This document shows, in pieces, positions 41,561-51,150 of a stretch of DNA of 64,000 bases. The notes beneath the pieces are model-generated. The model had not been told where the DNA came from. It saw nothing but the letters and a program-made list of their open reading frames with translations, and ran no database searches. Within the stretch, counting starts at the first letter, position 1; each line of letters opens with the position of its first letter. The translations under genes and the position numbers were made by a program. The DNA is from Dolomitihabitans soli (lineage in GTDB: Bacteria > Actinomycetota > Actinomycetes > Streptosporangiales > Streptosporangiaceae): the NCBI RefSeq assembly GCF_022213955.1, contig NZ_JAKNTW010000006.1:62001-126000 (forward strand), read 5' to 3'.

Positions 41561-41722
41561 GTCAGGCCGCAGGCGTTGAGTACCGGATGTCAGTGCGTGG
41601 GCGTTGAGTGCCCGGTGGACGTCAGCGCCAGGACGTTGAGCGCCTGGTGGGTGTCGGTGCGCGGGCGTTGAGTGCCCCAGGGGGTGTCAGTGTGCGGGCG
41701 TTGAGTGGCCGAGGAACGTCAG
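41561..41722. repeat. Tandem repeat of about 32 bp at the end of the AfsR-type gene
   Basis: GTCAG-type unit starts occur at 41561, 41589, 41621, 41653, 41686 and 41718, each followed by a GCGTTGAG core. The last copies run into the final codons of the regulator gene (GHSTPAH end). Confidence 0.88.
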
Positions 41723-44700
41723 GGCCTGGTCGCGTGTCATCGCCGCGCCTCGTGAGTGGGCCGCCGCGAACGCCTCTCCGCCGATGAGGTCCCGGACGCC
41801 CGCGGCCACCCGGGCGACATCGGGGTCGCCGGTCACCGACGTCCCGCGCAGCGCCATGCCCAGCCCGAGCAGCGCCGCGGCACGCTCCGCCGCGCCGTCC
41901 AGCAGTGCGCCTCCGGCCTGACCCTCGGCGACCTCGGCCAGTTCCAGCAGCAGGGTGGTCCGCCGCGCGGCGACGAGCGCCCGGCGGTGCCACCGGCCCG
42001 CCTCCTCGACGTCGCCTTCCGCCTCGGCCAGCCGTCCCCGCGCGGTGAGCGCCTGCAACGAGAGGGTCCGCGCGCCGAACGGGCCGGTCTCGTCGTCGTA
42101 CGGCACGGTCGCCAGCCGGCGGTGGGCCTCGGGGAAGTCGCCGTTCAGCCGGGCGATCTCGGCCAGACCCAGCTCCACCTCCACGGGCGTGCCCGGGATT
42201 CCGGCCCGGCGGGCGAACTCCGCTCCGCGGCGGTAGCCGGCGGCGGCCGCACCGAGCGCGCCCGTGCGAACGAGCCCCCGCGCCTGGCGACACAGCATGT
42301 CCACCATCTCCTCGGTGGCGCCGAGCCGTCCGAGCAGGTCCAGCGCCTCGCGCCACAGGTCCGCCGACCGTTCCCCGTCCCCCCGCCAGCTCGCGATCTC
42401 CGCCAGCCAGTCGAGCGCCTGGGCGGTTCCCCAGCGCTCGCCCAGCGAGCGGAAGCTCCGCAGCACCGTCTCAAACTCCCGCTCGGCCGCGGCCACCTCG
42501 CCGCCGAACAGCTTCAGCAACGCGGACCCCAGCCCGGCGAGTGCCCGGCTCCACGGATCGGCCCCGATCCGCGGTGCGCGGTCGTCCGGCCCCGCGGTCA
42601 TCCCCCACAGCGCCGTGGCGAACGGGTTCCGCATCGGCCGATCCAGCGACCGCACGATCGTTTCGGCCCGCCGCCAATGCTCCGGCGGCACATTCGGTAC
42701 GGCATGCAGCACGCACAGGACGTACTCCTCCTCCAGCCCCGCCGCCGCCACCCAGCCCGCCGGCGCGGTGTCGATCTCCTCCCCTTCCGCCGCCACCCAG
42801 CCCGCCGGCGCGGCGTCGATCACCTCCAGCAGCCGCGTGGCCACGGGAACGACCTGGGTGCGCCGTCCCCCCAGCCACCAGTAGGCCGCCAGCTCCGCGA
42901 TCAGCCGAAGCGCCGTCACGGGCGCGTCCGTCACGCTCCAGCGCAGCGCGGCCCGCAGATTGCTGTGTTCGGCGGACAGCCGGCCCAGCCAGTGGAGTTG
43001 CTCGGCCCCGTGCAGCTGAGGGGCGGCACGCTCGGCCAGGTCGAGGAAGTACGCGGCGTGTGCGGCGCGCGCCCGTTCCGCCTCCCCCGCGCGGGCGAGG
43101 CGTTCGTCGCAGAACAGCCGGATGGTGGTCAGCATGCGGTAGCGGTCGCCGTCGGTCTCGACCAGGGACTTGTCCACCAGGTCGGCCAGCAGCCCGGCGA
43201 TCGCGTCGGACGGCCCGCCCAGGCCGCAGACCCGCTCGACGGCCTCCAGGGTCGCGCCCCCGGAGAACACCGCGAACCGCCTGGCCAGCACCTGCTCGGG
43301 CGGTGTCAGCAGCTCCCAGCTCCACTCCACCACCGCGTGCAGCGTCTGGTGCCGCGCCGCCGCCGTCCGGTCGCCCCGCGACAGCAGCCTGAACCGCCCG
43401 CCCTCCGGCAGCCGCCGCGCGATCTCCGCCACGGTGAACGACCGCAGCCGTGCGGCCGCCAGCTCGATGGCCAGCGGCACCCCGTCGAGCGCGGCGCAGA
43501 TCCCGACCACCGCGGCCAGATTGCCGGCCTCCACCGCGAACCCGTGGCGTACGGCTGAGGCCCGATCGGCGAACAGCCGTACGGCGGGATAGGTGAGCGC
43601 CGCCTCCGGCGGGAGATCCGGCGGCGGGACCTCCAGCGGCGGCAACCGGACGAGCGTTTCCCCGGTGATGCCGAGCGGCTCGCGGCTGGTGGCCAGGATG
43701 ACGAGCCCCGGGCAGGAGTCGAGCAGGCGACGGGCCAGCGCCGCCGCCGCGTCCACCACATGCTCGCAGTTGTCCAGGATGAGCAGCGTCTCCCGCTCGG
43801 CGAGCGCCGTGACGAGCCGGTCGGCGGGTGCGGGCCCACGCGCGGCGAGCACCTGAAGGCCCGTCTCCCGCAACCCCAGCGCACTCAGTACGGCCTGCGG
43901 AACCTGCTCACCGGCGTCGAGCGGCGAAAGCTCGGCGAAGCACACCTCGCGCTCCTGGCGACCGGCGGCCTCGACGGCCAGCCGCGTCTTCCCGGTCCCG
44001 CCTGGCCCGGTGATCGTGAGCAGCCGCGCGGTTTCGCCCGATCCGATCCGCGCCAGCTCGGACTCGCGGCCCACGAAGCTGGTCAGCTGTGCCGCGAGGC
44101 CGGACAGCGCCGTCCGGCCAGGGCGTGTCGCCGGGTCGGGCGGCGCCGGCCTTGCCGGGTCGGGCCGTACCGAGCGGCTGTGGGCGGGGCGTTCGCCGCG
44201 CAGTAGCGCGAGGTGGATCGCCGACAGTTCGGGCGACGGGTCGGCGCCGAGTTCCCCGGCGAGCAACCGGCGGATGCCGGCGAACACCTCCAGCGCCTCG
44301 GCCTGCCTACCCTCAGCGTGCAGAGCCCGCATGAGCTGGCCGTGAAGCCGTTCCCGCATCGGATTGGCGGCCACCAGACGCCGCAGCACCGGCACCACGC
44401 TCTCACCCGGCAGGGCCAGCTCGGCCGAGGCCAGTTTGGTCTCGATGTGGTCTTCGGTGGCGGTCAGCCGCAGTTCCTCCAGGCGCTCCAGCTCCGCCCG
44501 CGCGTACGGCGTGTCGGTCAGGTCCGTCAGCGCGGGCCCGCGCCACAGGGTCACCGCCTCGCCGAGCAGGGCTCCGGCGGGCGCGTGGTGACCGGCGGCC
44601 AGCAGCCGCCGGCCCTCGGCGGCGAGCCGTTCGAAACGGTGCGCGTCGACGTCGTCGGGGTCGATCGCGAGCCGGTATCCCGCACCGTGGAACTCGACCA

Positions 44701-44968
44701 GACCGGCGGGAAGCCTGCGGCGGAGCCGGGACACCTGGGCCTGCAGCGCGTTGGCGGCGCCCGCCGGGGGCCGCTCGCCGTACTGCACGTCGACCAGGCG
44801 GTGCACGCTGACCGTCCGGCCCGCCTCCAGCAGCAACAGCACGAGGAGCGATCGCGTCAGACGGCCGCCGACGGGAACCGGCTCGCCGTCGGCGGTCCGG
44901 ACTTCCAGTGGCCCCAGGATGTCGAACCGCACGTCATCGATTGTCGCGGGTTCCGGGGAAGGCGTCAT
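41687..44968 (-). CDS. AfsR/SARP-type transcriptional regulator with ATPase and TPR domains
   Basis: The protein of about 1093 residues has, in order, an OmpR-like winged helix (FDILGPLEV... from about residue 13), a bacterial transcriptional activation domain (about 105-250), an NB-ARC-type ATPase (P-loop TGPGGTGKTRLAVEAAG near 310; LLILDNCEHVVDAAA; VILATSREPLGI), and a long alpha-helical TPR-like half. This is the architecture of AfsR-like pathway activators. A 15-residue unit containing TAPAGWVAA/DAAPAGWVAA is tandemly duplicated in the helical half (45-bp repeat, 42744-42833). The ATG at 44968 is chosen; a GTG at 44929 is possible. Target genes are unknown; a phosphorylation or ligand switch is inference. 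Confidence 0.9.
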   Translation of the reverse strand: MTPSPEPATIDDVRFDILGPLEVRTADGEPVPVGGRLTRSLLVLLLLEAGRTVSVHRLVDVQYGERPPAGAANALQAQVSRLRRRLPAGLVEFHGAGYRLAIDPDDVDAHRFERLAAEGRRLLAAGHHAPAGALLGEAVTLWRGPALTDLTDTPYARAELERLEELRLTATEDHIETKLASAELALPGESVVPVLRRLVAANPMRERLHGQLMRALHAEGRQAEALEVFAGIRRLLAGELGADPSPELSAIHLALLRGERPAHSRSVRPDPARPAPPDPATRPGRTALSGLAAQLTSFVGRESELARIGSGETARLLTITGPGGTGKTRLAVEAAGRQEREVCFAELSPLDAGEQVPQAVLSALGLRETGLQVLAARGPAPADRLVTALAERETLLILDNCEHVVDAAAALARRLLDSCPGLVILATSREPLGITGETLVRLPPLEVPPPDLPPEAALTYPAVRLFADRASAVRHGFAVEAGNLAAVVGICAALDGVPLAIELAAARLRSFTVAEIARRLPEGGRFRLLSRGDRTAAARHQTLHAVVEWSWELLTPPEQVLARRFAVFSGGATLEAVERVCGLGGPSDAIAGLLADLVDKSLVETDGDRYRMLTTIRLFCDERLARAGEAERARAAHAAYFLDLAERAAPQLHGAEQLHWLGRLSAEHSNLRAALRWSVTDAPVTALRLIAELAAYWWLGGRRTQVVPVATRLLEVIDAAPAGWVAAEGEEIDTAPAGWVAAAGLEEEYVLCVLHAVPNVPPEHWRRAETIVRSLDRPMRNPFATALWGMTAGPDDRAPRIGADPWSRALAGLGSALLKLFGGEVAAAEREFETVLRSFRSLGERWGTAQALDWLAEIASWRGDGERSADLWREALDLLGRLGATEEMVDMLCRQARGLVRTGALGAAAAGYRRGAEFARRAGIPGTPVEVELGLAEIARLNGDFPEAHRRLATVPYDDETGPFGARTLSLQALTARGRLAEAEGDVEEAGRWHRRALVAARRTTLLLELAEVAEGQAGGALLDGAAERAAALLGLGMALRGTSVTGDPDVARVAAGVRDLIGGEAFAAAHSRGAAMTRDQALTFLGHSTPAH

Positions 44969-45009
44969 CCGGGAGGAGACGGCCCCCCGCAGCGAGGGCC
45001 GCCTCCTGC

Positions 45010-46557
45010 TCAGGGGGTGACGATCGTCGGTACAGCGAAGAAGACGATCAGGGCGAGGGCCAGGCAGATCACGAAGCCGATCACTTCCCAGGCCCAATCA
45101 TGGTGGTGTTCGCGCACTCTGCGGTATTTGCGGCTGTGCCCGCGTTCCGGGGCCCGGTATCTGAGGGGAGCGGGGGCCTTGGCGGCGTCGAGATCCTCTC
45201 CTTCGGCCTCGACGGGCTTGGGCTTGACGGGCTCGGCCTCGGGCTCCGGGTCCAGGATCGGGACGTCGAACACGTCGGTCGTCTCACCCGCCGCCTCCAC
45301 GTCCTCCTCGGTGGGCAGCGGCATCAGGTAGACGGGCTCGGGTGCCCGGGCCGGCCTGGGCGGCCGGGGCGGTGGCTGGAACAGGTTCTCCACAGGGCCG
45401 TCGAGCACATCGGCGGGCACGTGCCGGGGCAGCGGGAAGTTGTCCAGCACGTCGGCCGGCACCTGACGGGACACCCGCGGGAGCGGGTCGAGCGTGTCCG
45501 GCCGACGGGACGGCGGGAGCGGGTCGAGCAGGTCCGCCGGCTCCGAGGTGGGGCGGCGAGACGGCGGGAGCGAGTCGGGGAGATCCGCCGGCTGCGACGT
45601 GGGGCGGCGGGACGGTGGGAGCGGGTCGAGGAGGTCCGCCGGCTCCGTCATGGGGCGGTGGCGGGACATGCCCGGCCGCCGGGCCGGCGGAAGCGGGTCG
45701 AGCAGGTTGGGGGCGAGCATGTCGGCGGGCACCGGGGCGGAGGCGGGAGCCCGGAAGAGCGGGGCTCCGTGCAGCCTCGGCATCGGTTCGGTGGTCGCCT
45801 CGTGGGGGGAGACCCGGCCGGGTGGCGGCGGGGCGACGCCCACCTCGTAGACCCCGGCGTTGGTCACGTCGTCGGTGTCGCCGAGGGGGACCGGCCAGGC
45901 GGGCGTGGTCGGCCACAGCGGTTTGACCGGCAGCGCGGACGTCTTGGCGCGGGCCGCACGGGGAAGGACGCCGAGTGCGCCGAACACCTGCGCCCGGAGC
46001 AGGGCGGGGGGCGGGCGCCAGGGCAGCCGGGCCAGCACGTCCCTGCTCGGGGCCACGGCGAGCGCGCCGTACACGTCGGTGAGGTGGCCGGGCACGGGGC
46101 CGGTTCCGGTGAGGGCCAGGGAGAGCGTCTGGGTGAAGTGGTGATCGGCGCTGACGACCAGCTCGGCGGCGGTGTCGGCGGCCACGTCGAGGACCCAGGC
46201 CAGTTCGTCGATCGTCAGCCCGCAGACGACGGAGAGCAGCAGCACCTCGCGCTGGTGCGCCCGCAGCTCACGAAGCACCCGTTCGACGAGTGCGGTGGCG
46301 GGGTCGGCGGCCGGATCGACGAGCGGCGGGCAGTAGACGATGTCGCGCCGGTAGATCTCGCGGCGTGCCAGCGCGTAGAGCCCGGCACGCGGCGGCGGAA
46401 CGGCCGGGACGCCGGTCAGCAGGGAAATCAGCGCGTCGGCGGCGGCACCCGCGTCGCCGAGCTGATCGTGACAGTAGGCGAACAACCCGGTGGCGTGACG
46501 GTCGTAGAGCTCGGTGATCAGTTCGCTCCTGGAACGATCGGTGAGCGGGTGAGTCAC
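45010..46557 (-). CDS. ECF-sigma-like protein with Pro-rich repeats and C-terminal membrane anchor
   Basis: The 515-residue protein opens with a sigma-70-like pair of domains: region 2-like ELYDRHATGLFAYCHDQLGD and region 4-like LRAHQREVLLLSVVCGLTIDELAWVLDV (about 95-125). The middle carries a roughly 17-residue repeat, EPADLLDPLPPSRRPTS, four or five times. The end is one hydrophobic helix (VIGFVICLALALIVFFAVP, about 492-510). This would tether a sigma-like factor to the membrane with its DNA-binding part in the cytosol. The key promoter-binding residues look diverged, so true sigma activity is uncertain. GTG start with AGAGGA ahead. No anti-sigma gene is adjacent. Confidence 0.8.
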   Translation of the reverse strand: MTHPLTDRSRSELITELYDRHATGLFAYCHDQLGDAGAAADALISLLTGVPAVPPPRAGLYALARREIYRRDIVYCPPLVDPAADPATALVERVLRELRAHQREVLLLSVVCGLTIDELAWVLDVAADTAAELVVSADHHFTQTLSLALTGTGPVPGHLTDVYGALAVAPSRDVLARLPWRPPPALLRAQVFGALGVLPRAARAKTSALPVKPLWPTTPAWPVPLGDTDDVTNAGVYEVGVAPPPPGRVSPHEATTEPMPRLHGAPLFRAPASAPVPADMLAPNLLDPLPPARRPGMSRHRPMTEPADLLDPLPPSRRPTSQPADLPDSLPPSRRPTSEPADLLDPLPPSRRPDTLDPLPRVSRQVPADVLDNFPLPRHVPADVLDGPVENLFQPPPRPPRPARAPEPVYLMPLPTEEDVEAAGETTDVFDVPILDPEPEAEPVKPKPVEAEGEDLDAAKAPAPLRYRAPERGHSRKYRRVREHHHDWAWEVIGFVICLALALIVFFAVPTIVTP

Positions 46558-46694
46558 GAGCCGTTTCCTCTGCGGTCGGGCGGACGCGGAACGTGCGGTG
46601 CCGTGGGGCGACAGAAGCGTGCGGCCGGGGATCTACCCGGCAACATGGAGTAATCATGTCAAGTCATGGCGGCCCTTCGCATCTCTGGACGCCT

Positions 46695-46718
46695 ATTTGA
46701 TAGAAATCACCATCAAAT
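46695..46718. promoter_or_regulatory. Inverted repeat in the osmoprotectant operon promoter region
   Basis: ATTTGAT-N10-ATCAAAT, 7-base arms in an AT-rich patch, lies 162 bases before the ATPase start in a 322-base gap. A second small hairpin, CGTGAC-TGGGGG-GTCACG at 46831-46848, lies 31 bases before the start. Either may be regulatory; no factor is identified. Confidence 0.45.
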
Positions 46719-46879
46719 TGGGCCGCCGTCAGCGATTTGGATCTTGACAAGCGGGGACAAGGGGGCACAAGGCGGGACGACAGATGAGGAGCGATCCCCA
46801 TAGGGTGTTCGGGGCAGATCATGAGGCGGCCGTGACTGGGGGGTCACGTCAGCCGCCGCCGAGAACCACGAGGACGCAC

Positions 46880-48016
46880 GTGATCACATTTGACGGTGTC
46901 ACCAAACGCTATGGCGATGGAACCGTCGCGGTAGATCATCTCCAGCTGGAGATGGCCACTGGGGAGATAACGGTCCTTGTGGGCCCCTCCGGCTGCGGCA
47001 AGACCACATCGCTCCGGATGATCAACCGCATGATCGACGCGTCGGAGGGGCAGATCCTGCTCGACGGCGTCGACGTGCGCACGATCGACCCGCCCACGCT
47101 GCGGCGCGGCATCGGATACGTCATCCAGCAGGCGGGTCTCTTCCCGCACCGCACGATCGTCGACAACATCGCCACCGTGCCCTTCCTGCTCGGCTGGAAC
47201 AGGAAGAAGGCCCGCGACCGGGCGATGGAGCTGCTCGAACGGGTCGGCCTCCGTCCCGAGATGGCCTCCAGATACCCGTTCCAGCTCTCCGGCGGCCAGC
47301 AGCAGCGGGTCGGCGTGGCCCGAGCGCTCGCCGCCGACCCTCCGGTGCTGCTGATGGACGAGCCCTTCAGCGCCGTCGACCCGGTCGTCAGGACCAGCCT
47401 CCAAGAGGAGTTGCTGCGCCTGCAGTCCGAGCTGAACAAGACCATCGTGTTCGTCACCCACGACATCGACGAGGCGATCACCTTGGGCGACCGGGTGGCG
47501 GTGCTGCGCGTCGGCGGCAAACTCGCCCAGTACGCGGAGCCCGCGACGCTGCTGAGCGACCCGGCTGACGACTTCGTCCGTGAGTTCCTCGGGCAGGACC
47601 GGGGCATCCGGCGGCTGTCGTTCATCGACGACAGCGGGCTGCGGCTCAGGTCCGACCTGACGGTCCCCGTCGCCGACGAGGTCACGGCGGTCGCCGCCAC
47701 GGCAGCCGCCGTCGAGTCGCCCTGGCTGGCCGTGGTCGACGAGGAGAACCGGCCGATCGGCTGGGTCGCGGCCGCCGACCTGCCGGCGGCGGGCACCCTG
47801 CGCGACGTTCGGCTGCTGTCGCACGGAACCTTCGTACGCGGCAAGGACTCGCTGCGCACCGCGCTCGACGCGGCCCTGCTCTCGCCCTCCGGGTGCGCGA
47901 TCGCGGTCGACGGCGACGGCCGGGTCGCCGGGGTCGCCACCAGGGAGTCCCTGGACGAGGCGATGGCGCTGGCCGCGTCGGCGACCTTCGATCCGAAGGA
48001 CGCCGCCGATGGATGA
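46880..48016 (+). CDS. Osmoprotectant (glycine betaine/choline) ABC transporter ATPase
   Basis: The 378-residue protein is an OpuCA/ProV-like ATPase with Walker A GPSGCGKTTS, Q-loop IQQAGLFPHRT, signature LSGGQQQRVGVARAL, Walker B LLMDEPFSAVD and the H-loop VTHDID. The C-terminal 120 residues form a pair of CBS-like domains, the ionic-strength sensor in this family. GTG start chosen after AGGAC; the frame is open upstream but lacks a start signal. First of four genes of one importer. Confidence 0.92.
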   Translation: MITFDGVTKRYGDGTVAVDHLQLEMATGEITVLVGPSGCGKTTSLRMINRMIDASEGQILLDGVDVRTIDPPTLRRGIGYVIQQAGLFPHRTIVDNIATVPFLLGWNRKKARDRAMELLERVGLRPEMASRYPFQLSGGQQQRVGVARALAADPPVLLMDEPFSAVDPVVRTSLQEELLRLQSELNKTIVFVTHDIDEAITLGDRVAVLRVGGKLAQYAEPATLLSDPADDFVREFLGQDRGIRRLSFIDDSGLRLRSDLTVPVADEVTAVAATAAAVESPWLAVVDEENRPIGWVAAADLPAAGTLRDVRLLSHGTFVRGKDSLRTALDAALLSPSGCAIAVDGDGRVAGVATRESLDEAMALAASATFDPKDAADG

Positions 48017-48683
48017 TCAACCGCTGATCCGCTGGGACTGGATCGGGCGCAACTGGGACACCGGCCGGGCGGGCAGCATCATGTCCCTGCTCGTCGACCA
48101 TGTGATCATGGCGAGCCTGGCGATCGTCCTGGGACTGGTCATCGCGTTGCCGATGGGGATCGCCTGCGTGCGGTGGCGGTGGCTCTACCAGCCGACGTCG
48201 GGCGTGATGAACGTGATCTACGCGCTGCCGTCGCTGCCCGTCTTCATGTTCCTGCTCCCGGTGACCGGGCTGGAGCGGGCCACGGTGATCATTCCGCTGG
48301 GCGTCTACGCCGTGGCCGTGCTCGTGCCCGCGGTCGTCGACGGCATAACCGCCGTCCCCGACCACGTACGGCAGTCGGCGGTGGCGATGGGCTTCAATCC
48401 GTTGCGCCGGCTGTTGCAGATCGAACTGGCGCTGGCCGTCCCCGTGGTGCTCGCCGGGCTCCGGGTCGTCGCGGTCTCCAGCATCAGCCTGGTCAGCGTG
48501 GGCGCCCTGATCGGCCAGGGCGGACTGGGGAACCTGTTCACCGATGCCTTCAAACGTGACTTCCTGACCCCGGCGATCGTGGGCATCGTGTTGATCATCG
48601 CGATGGCGCTCATCGCCGACGGATTGCTGATCTTCCTGCAACGGGTCCTGACCCCGTGGGCGAAGGCGAGGCGGAGCACGTGA
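48009..48683 (+). CDS. Osmoprotectant ABC transporter permease 1
   Basis: The 224-residue membrane protein has about five or six membrane segments and an OpuCB-type coupling loop (VRQSAVAMGFNPLRRLLQIELALAVPVVLAGLRV). The ATG overlaps the ATPase end by eight bases. It pairs with the second permease encoded next. Confidence 0.93.
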   Translation: MDDQPLIRWDWIGRNWDTGRAGSIMSLLVDHVIMASLAIVLGLVIALPMGIACVRWRWLYQPTSGVMNVIYALPSLPVFMFLLPVTGLERATVIIPLGVYAVAVLVPAVVDGITAVPDHVRQSAVAMGFNPLRRLLQIELALAVPVVLAGLRVVAVSSISLVSVGALIGQGGLGNLFTDAFKRDFLTPAIVGIVLIIAMALIADGLLIFLQRVLTPWAKARRST

Positions 48684-49351
48684 ACTGGCTGATCGACTTC
48701 TTCGCCGACCCCGCCAACTGGTCGGGCTCCAACGGGATCCCGATCCGGCTGCTTGAGCACCTGGAGTTCACGCTGGCCGCGCTGGTGGTCGCGGCGCTGA
48801 TCGCGGTGCCGCTCGGCCTGCTGATCGGGCACACCGGCAGGGGCGCGCTGATCGTGGTGGTCTCGGCCAACCTCGCCCGCGCGCTTCCCACGCTCGGCCT
48901 GCTCGTTCTGATCGTGTTGCTGCTGGGCACGAGCACGGTGCTGCCGGTGCTGATCCCGCTGGTCCTGCTCGCGATCCCGCCCATCCTGGTCAACACCTAC
49001 GAGGGCATCCGTGGCGTGGATCACGATCTGCGTGACGCGGCTTACGGAATGGGACTGAGGGGTAACCAGGTTCTCCTACGTGTGCTCGTGCCCGTCGCTC
49101 TGCCATTGATCCTGCTGGGGTTGCGGCTCGCCGCGATCCAGATCGTGGCGACCGCGACCGTCGCGTCATACGTCAGCCTCGGCGGTCTCGGCCGCTACAT
49201 CATCGACGGCCTGGCGACCAAGGACTTCCCCAGCGTGGTCGGGGGATCCGTGCTGGTCGCCGCATTCGCGCTCGCGATGCAGGCGGTGTTCGCGCTGGCC
49301 CACCGTCTGTCGGTCTCGCCGGGAGTCAGCCAGCGCTTGAAGGTTCGCTAA
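48680..49351 (+). CDS. Osmoprotectant ABC transporter permease 2
   Basis: The 223-residue membrane protein has the same fold and coupling loop (LRDAAYGMGLRGNQVLLRVLVPVALPLILLGLRL). The GTG overlaps the first permease's stop by four bases (GTGA). Two different permease subunits are typical of OpuC-type importers. Confidence 0.93.
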   Translation: MNWLIDFFADPANWSGSNGIPIRLLEHLEFTLAALVVAALIAVPLGLLIGHTGRGALIVVVSANLARALPTLGLLVLIVLLLGTSTVLPVLIPLVLLAIPPILVNTYEGIRGVDHDLRDAAYGMGLRGNQVLLRVLVPVALPLILLGLRLAAIQIVATATVASYVSLGGLGRYIIDGLATKDFPSVVGGSVLVAAFALAMQAVFALAHRLSVSPGVSQRLKVR

Positions 49352-49387
49352 TCTATGCATTACCCCCTAAGGAAGAAGGGAAAGCGG

Positions 49388-50305
49388 ATGAGACGCTTGT
49401 TCAGTACCGCGGCGGTGTTCCTGACCGCGGCGCTTGCCGTATCCGCATGTGGCGGCGGGGATCCGCTGACCTCCGCGTCGCCGAGCAGCGCACCGAGCGG
49501 GGCGCCGAGCGCGTCAGGGGGGACCGTGATCGTCGGCTCGTTCGACTTCCCCGAGAGCGTGCTCCTCGGCTCCATCTACGCGCAGGCGCTCCAGGCGAAG
49601 GGCGTCACCGTCCAGGAGAAGCCGAACATCGGCAGCCGCGAGATCGTGTACGACCAGGTGAAGAGCGGCGGGCTGACCGTGCTCCCCGAGTACAACGGCA
49701 ACCTGCTCGCCTTCATCGACCCCAAGACCACGGCGGCCACGACCGACGAGGTCAACGCGGAGCTCAAGTCGAAGCTCCCGGCCGAGCTGGAAGTCCTCGC
49801 CTCCGCCCCCGCCGAGGACAAGGACTCCCTGACCGTCACCAAGGAGACCGCCACCAAGAACGCCCTCACCTCGATCGAGGACCTGGCCAAGGTGTCCAAG
49901 GACTTCGTGGTGGGCGGCCCGCCCGAGTTCAAGAAGCGCCAGGAACAGCGGCTCAAGGACGCCTACGGGCTGGAGTTCAAGGAGTGGAAGTCGACGGGGA
50001 CGACCACGCCCGACGCGCTGAAGGACGGCACCATCCAGGTCGGCAACGTCTTCACCACCGACCCCAAGGTGCTGATCAACGACCTGCTCTCGCTCCAGGA
50101 CCCGAAGAACGTCTTCGCCGCCCAGAACGTCACGCCGCTGGTCAACAAGGCCGGGGTGAACGACACGGTCAAGACCACGCTCGACGCGGTCTCCGCCAAG
50201 CTCGACACCACCACCCTGGTGGACATGATGAAGCGGATCGCGGTGGACAAGGACGACCCGCCCGTCGTGGCCAAGGACTGGCTCACCCAGAACGGCCTGG
50301 GCTGA
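49388..50305 (+). CDS. Osmoprotectant-binding lipoprotein (OpuCC/OsmX-like)
   Basis: The 305-residue protein starts with a lipoprotein signal peptide (LTAALAVSACGGG) and a Ser/Pro/Ala linker, then an OpuAC-type substrate-binding domain: VIVGSFDFPESVLLGSIYAQAL, GSREIVYDQVKSGGLTVLPEYNGNLL, VLINDLLSLQDPKNVFAAQNVTPLV. It captures betaine-like solutes outside the membrane. The ATG is preceded by a purine-rich GGAAGAAGGG. Confidence 0.93.
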   Translation: MRRLFSTAAVFLTAALAVSACGGGDPLTSASPSSAPSGAPSASGGTVIVGSFDFPESVLLGSIYAQALQAKGVTVQEKPNIGSREIVYDQVKSGGLTVLPEYNGNLLAFIDPKTTAATTDEVNAELKSKLPAELEVLASAPAEDKDSLTVTKETATKNALTSIEDLAKVSKDFVVGGPPEFKKRQEQRLKDAYGLEFKEWKSTGTTTPDALKDGTIQVGNVFTTDPKVLINDLLSLQDPKNVFAAQNVTPLVNKAGVNDTVKTTLDAVSAKLDTTTLVDMMKRIAVDKDDPPVVAKDWLTQNGLG

Positions 50306-50329
50306 CCGACCCCCAGGCTCCCGCACCCA

Positions 50330-50510
50330 GCGGCAGCCGACTCACGAAGGCTTCCGCTCAGCGGCGGCCGACCGACTCACGAAGCCCCGCCCAGCGGCAG
50401 CCGACTCACGAAGGCTTCCGCCCGGCGGCGGCCCACTCACGAGGGCTTCCACCCAGCGCTGGGCGGACGGATTCCAAGGTCCCCGCCCAGCGGTGGCCGG
50501 ACGGCTCACC
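50330..50510. repeat. Degenerate repeat of about 33 bp after the osmoprotectant operon
   Basis: A unit built on CCGCCCAGCGGC(A/G)GCCGACTC followed by ACGAAGGCTTC recurs about six times with drift, ending in the hairpin at 50511-50540. No gene lies in this 306-base gap. Confidence 0.8.
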
Positions 50511-50540
50511 AAGGTCCCCGTCCCAGCGGACGGGGACCTT
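50511..50540 (+). terminator. Terminator-like hairpin of the osmoprotectant operon
   Basis: AAGGTCCCCGTC pairs perfectly with GACGGGGACCTT, a 12-bp stem with a 6-base loop, 205 bases after the binding protein stop. The T tract is weak (TTCG). Confidence 0.7.
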
Positions 50541-50611
50541 CGTGGGTCCCCACCTCGTGCCACCGCCCTGCTCAAGACGCCGGCGCGTAACCTACTCACG
50601 GAGGTGCCGAT

Positions 50612-51088
50612 GTGACAGCCTTCACCGAGGCGATGGCGCAGCTCGCCGCCGGCGTGGCGGTGGTGACCGTGCGCGAGGACCGGGACGACGTGGGCGCCAC
50701 CGTCTCGTCGCTGATGTCGGTCTCCCTGGACCCGCCGTTGCTGGTCGTGAGCCTGGCCAGTGACGGCTACCCCTGTGAGGTGCTGCTCCGTCGCGACCGC
50801 TGGGCCGCCACCCTGCTGTCCGCCGGCCAGAAGGCCATCGCCAGCCGCTTCGCCACCGCGGGCCGGCCCAGTGCCCGGCTGCTCCTCGCCGACACCCCGC
50901 ACCACCGTGGCGAGCACACCGAAGCCTTCGTCATCGAGAACGGCGTCGCGGCCCTCGAACTCGAAACCACCCAGGTCGTCCCCGCCGGCGACCACACCCT
51001 CTTCCTCGCCGCCCCCCTCGCCATCGACTACATCACCGCCGCCGCCCCCCTGATCCGCCTCCGCTCCCGCTACCACTCCCTCCCCTAA
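50612..51088 (+). CDS. Flavin reductase-like protein
   Basis: The 158-residue protein has the split-barrel flavin reductase signature: AAGVAVVTVREDRDDVGATVSSLMSVSLDPPLLVVSL near the start, then WAATLLSAGQKAIASRFA. Such proteins supply reduced flavin to two-component monooxygenases or act alone on other acceptors. GTG start after CGGAGGTGCCGAT. No monooxygenase partner is adjacent; the nearest is 9 kb away. Confidence 0.85.
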   Translation: MTAFTEAMAQLAAGVAVVTVREDRDDVGATVSSLMSVSLDPPLLVVSLASDGYPCEVLLRRDRWAATLLSAGQKAIASRFATAGRPSARLLLADTPHHRGEHTEAFVIENGVAALELETTQVVPAGDHTLFLAAPLAIDYITAAAPLIRLRSRYHSLP

Positions 51089-51093
51089 GCGCC

Positions 51094-51144
51094 GCTCGCC
51101 GTTCGCGCCCGCTCGCCGTTCGCGCCCGCTCGCCGTTCGCGCCC
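51094..51144. repeat. Three tandem 17-bp repeats
   Basis: GCTCGCCGTTCGCGCCC occurs three times without change at 51094, 51111 and 51128, starting just after the flavin reductase stop. Confidence 0.93.
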
Positions 51145-51150
51145 GCGAAA

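Noticed and set aside
50612-51088. HsaB, the flavin reductase of steroid ring cleavage
   Set aside because: The protein is a general flavin reductase of 158 residues, no hsaA partner is adjacent and no KstR-type site was found upstream.
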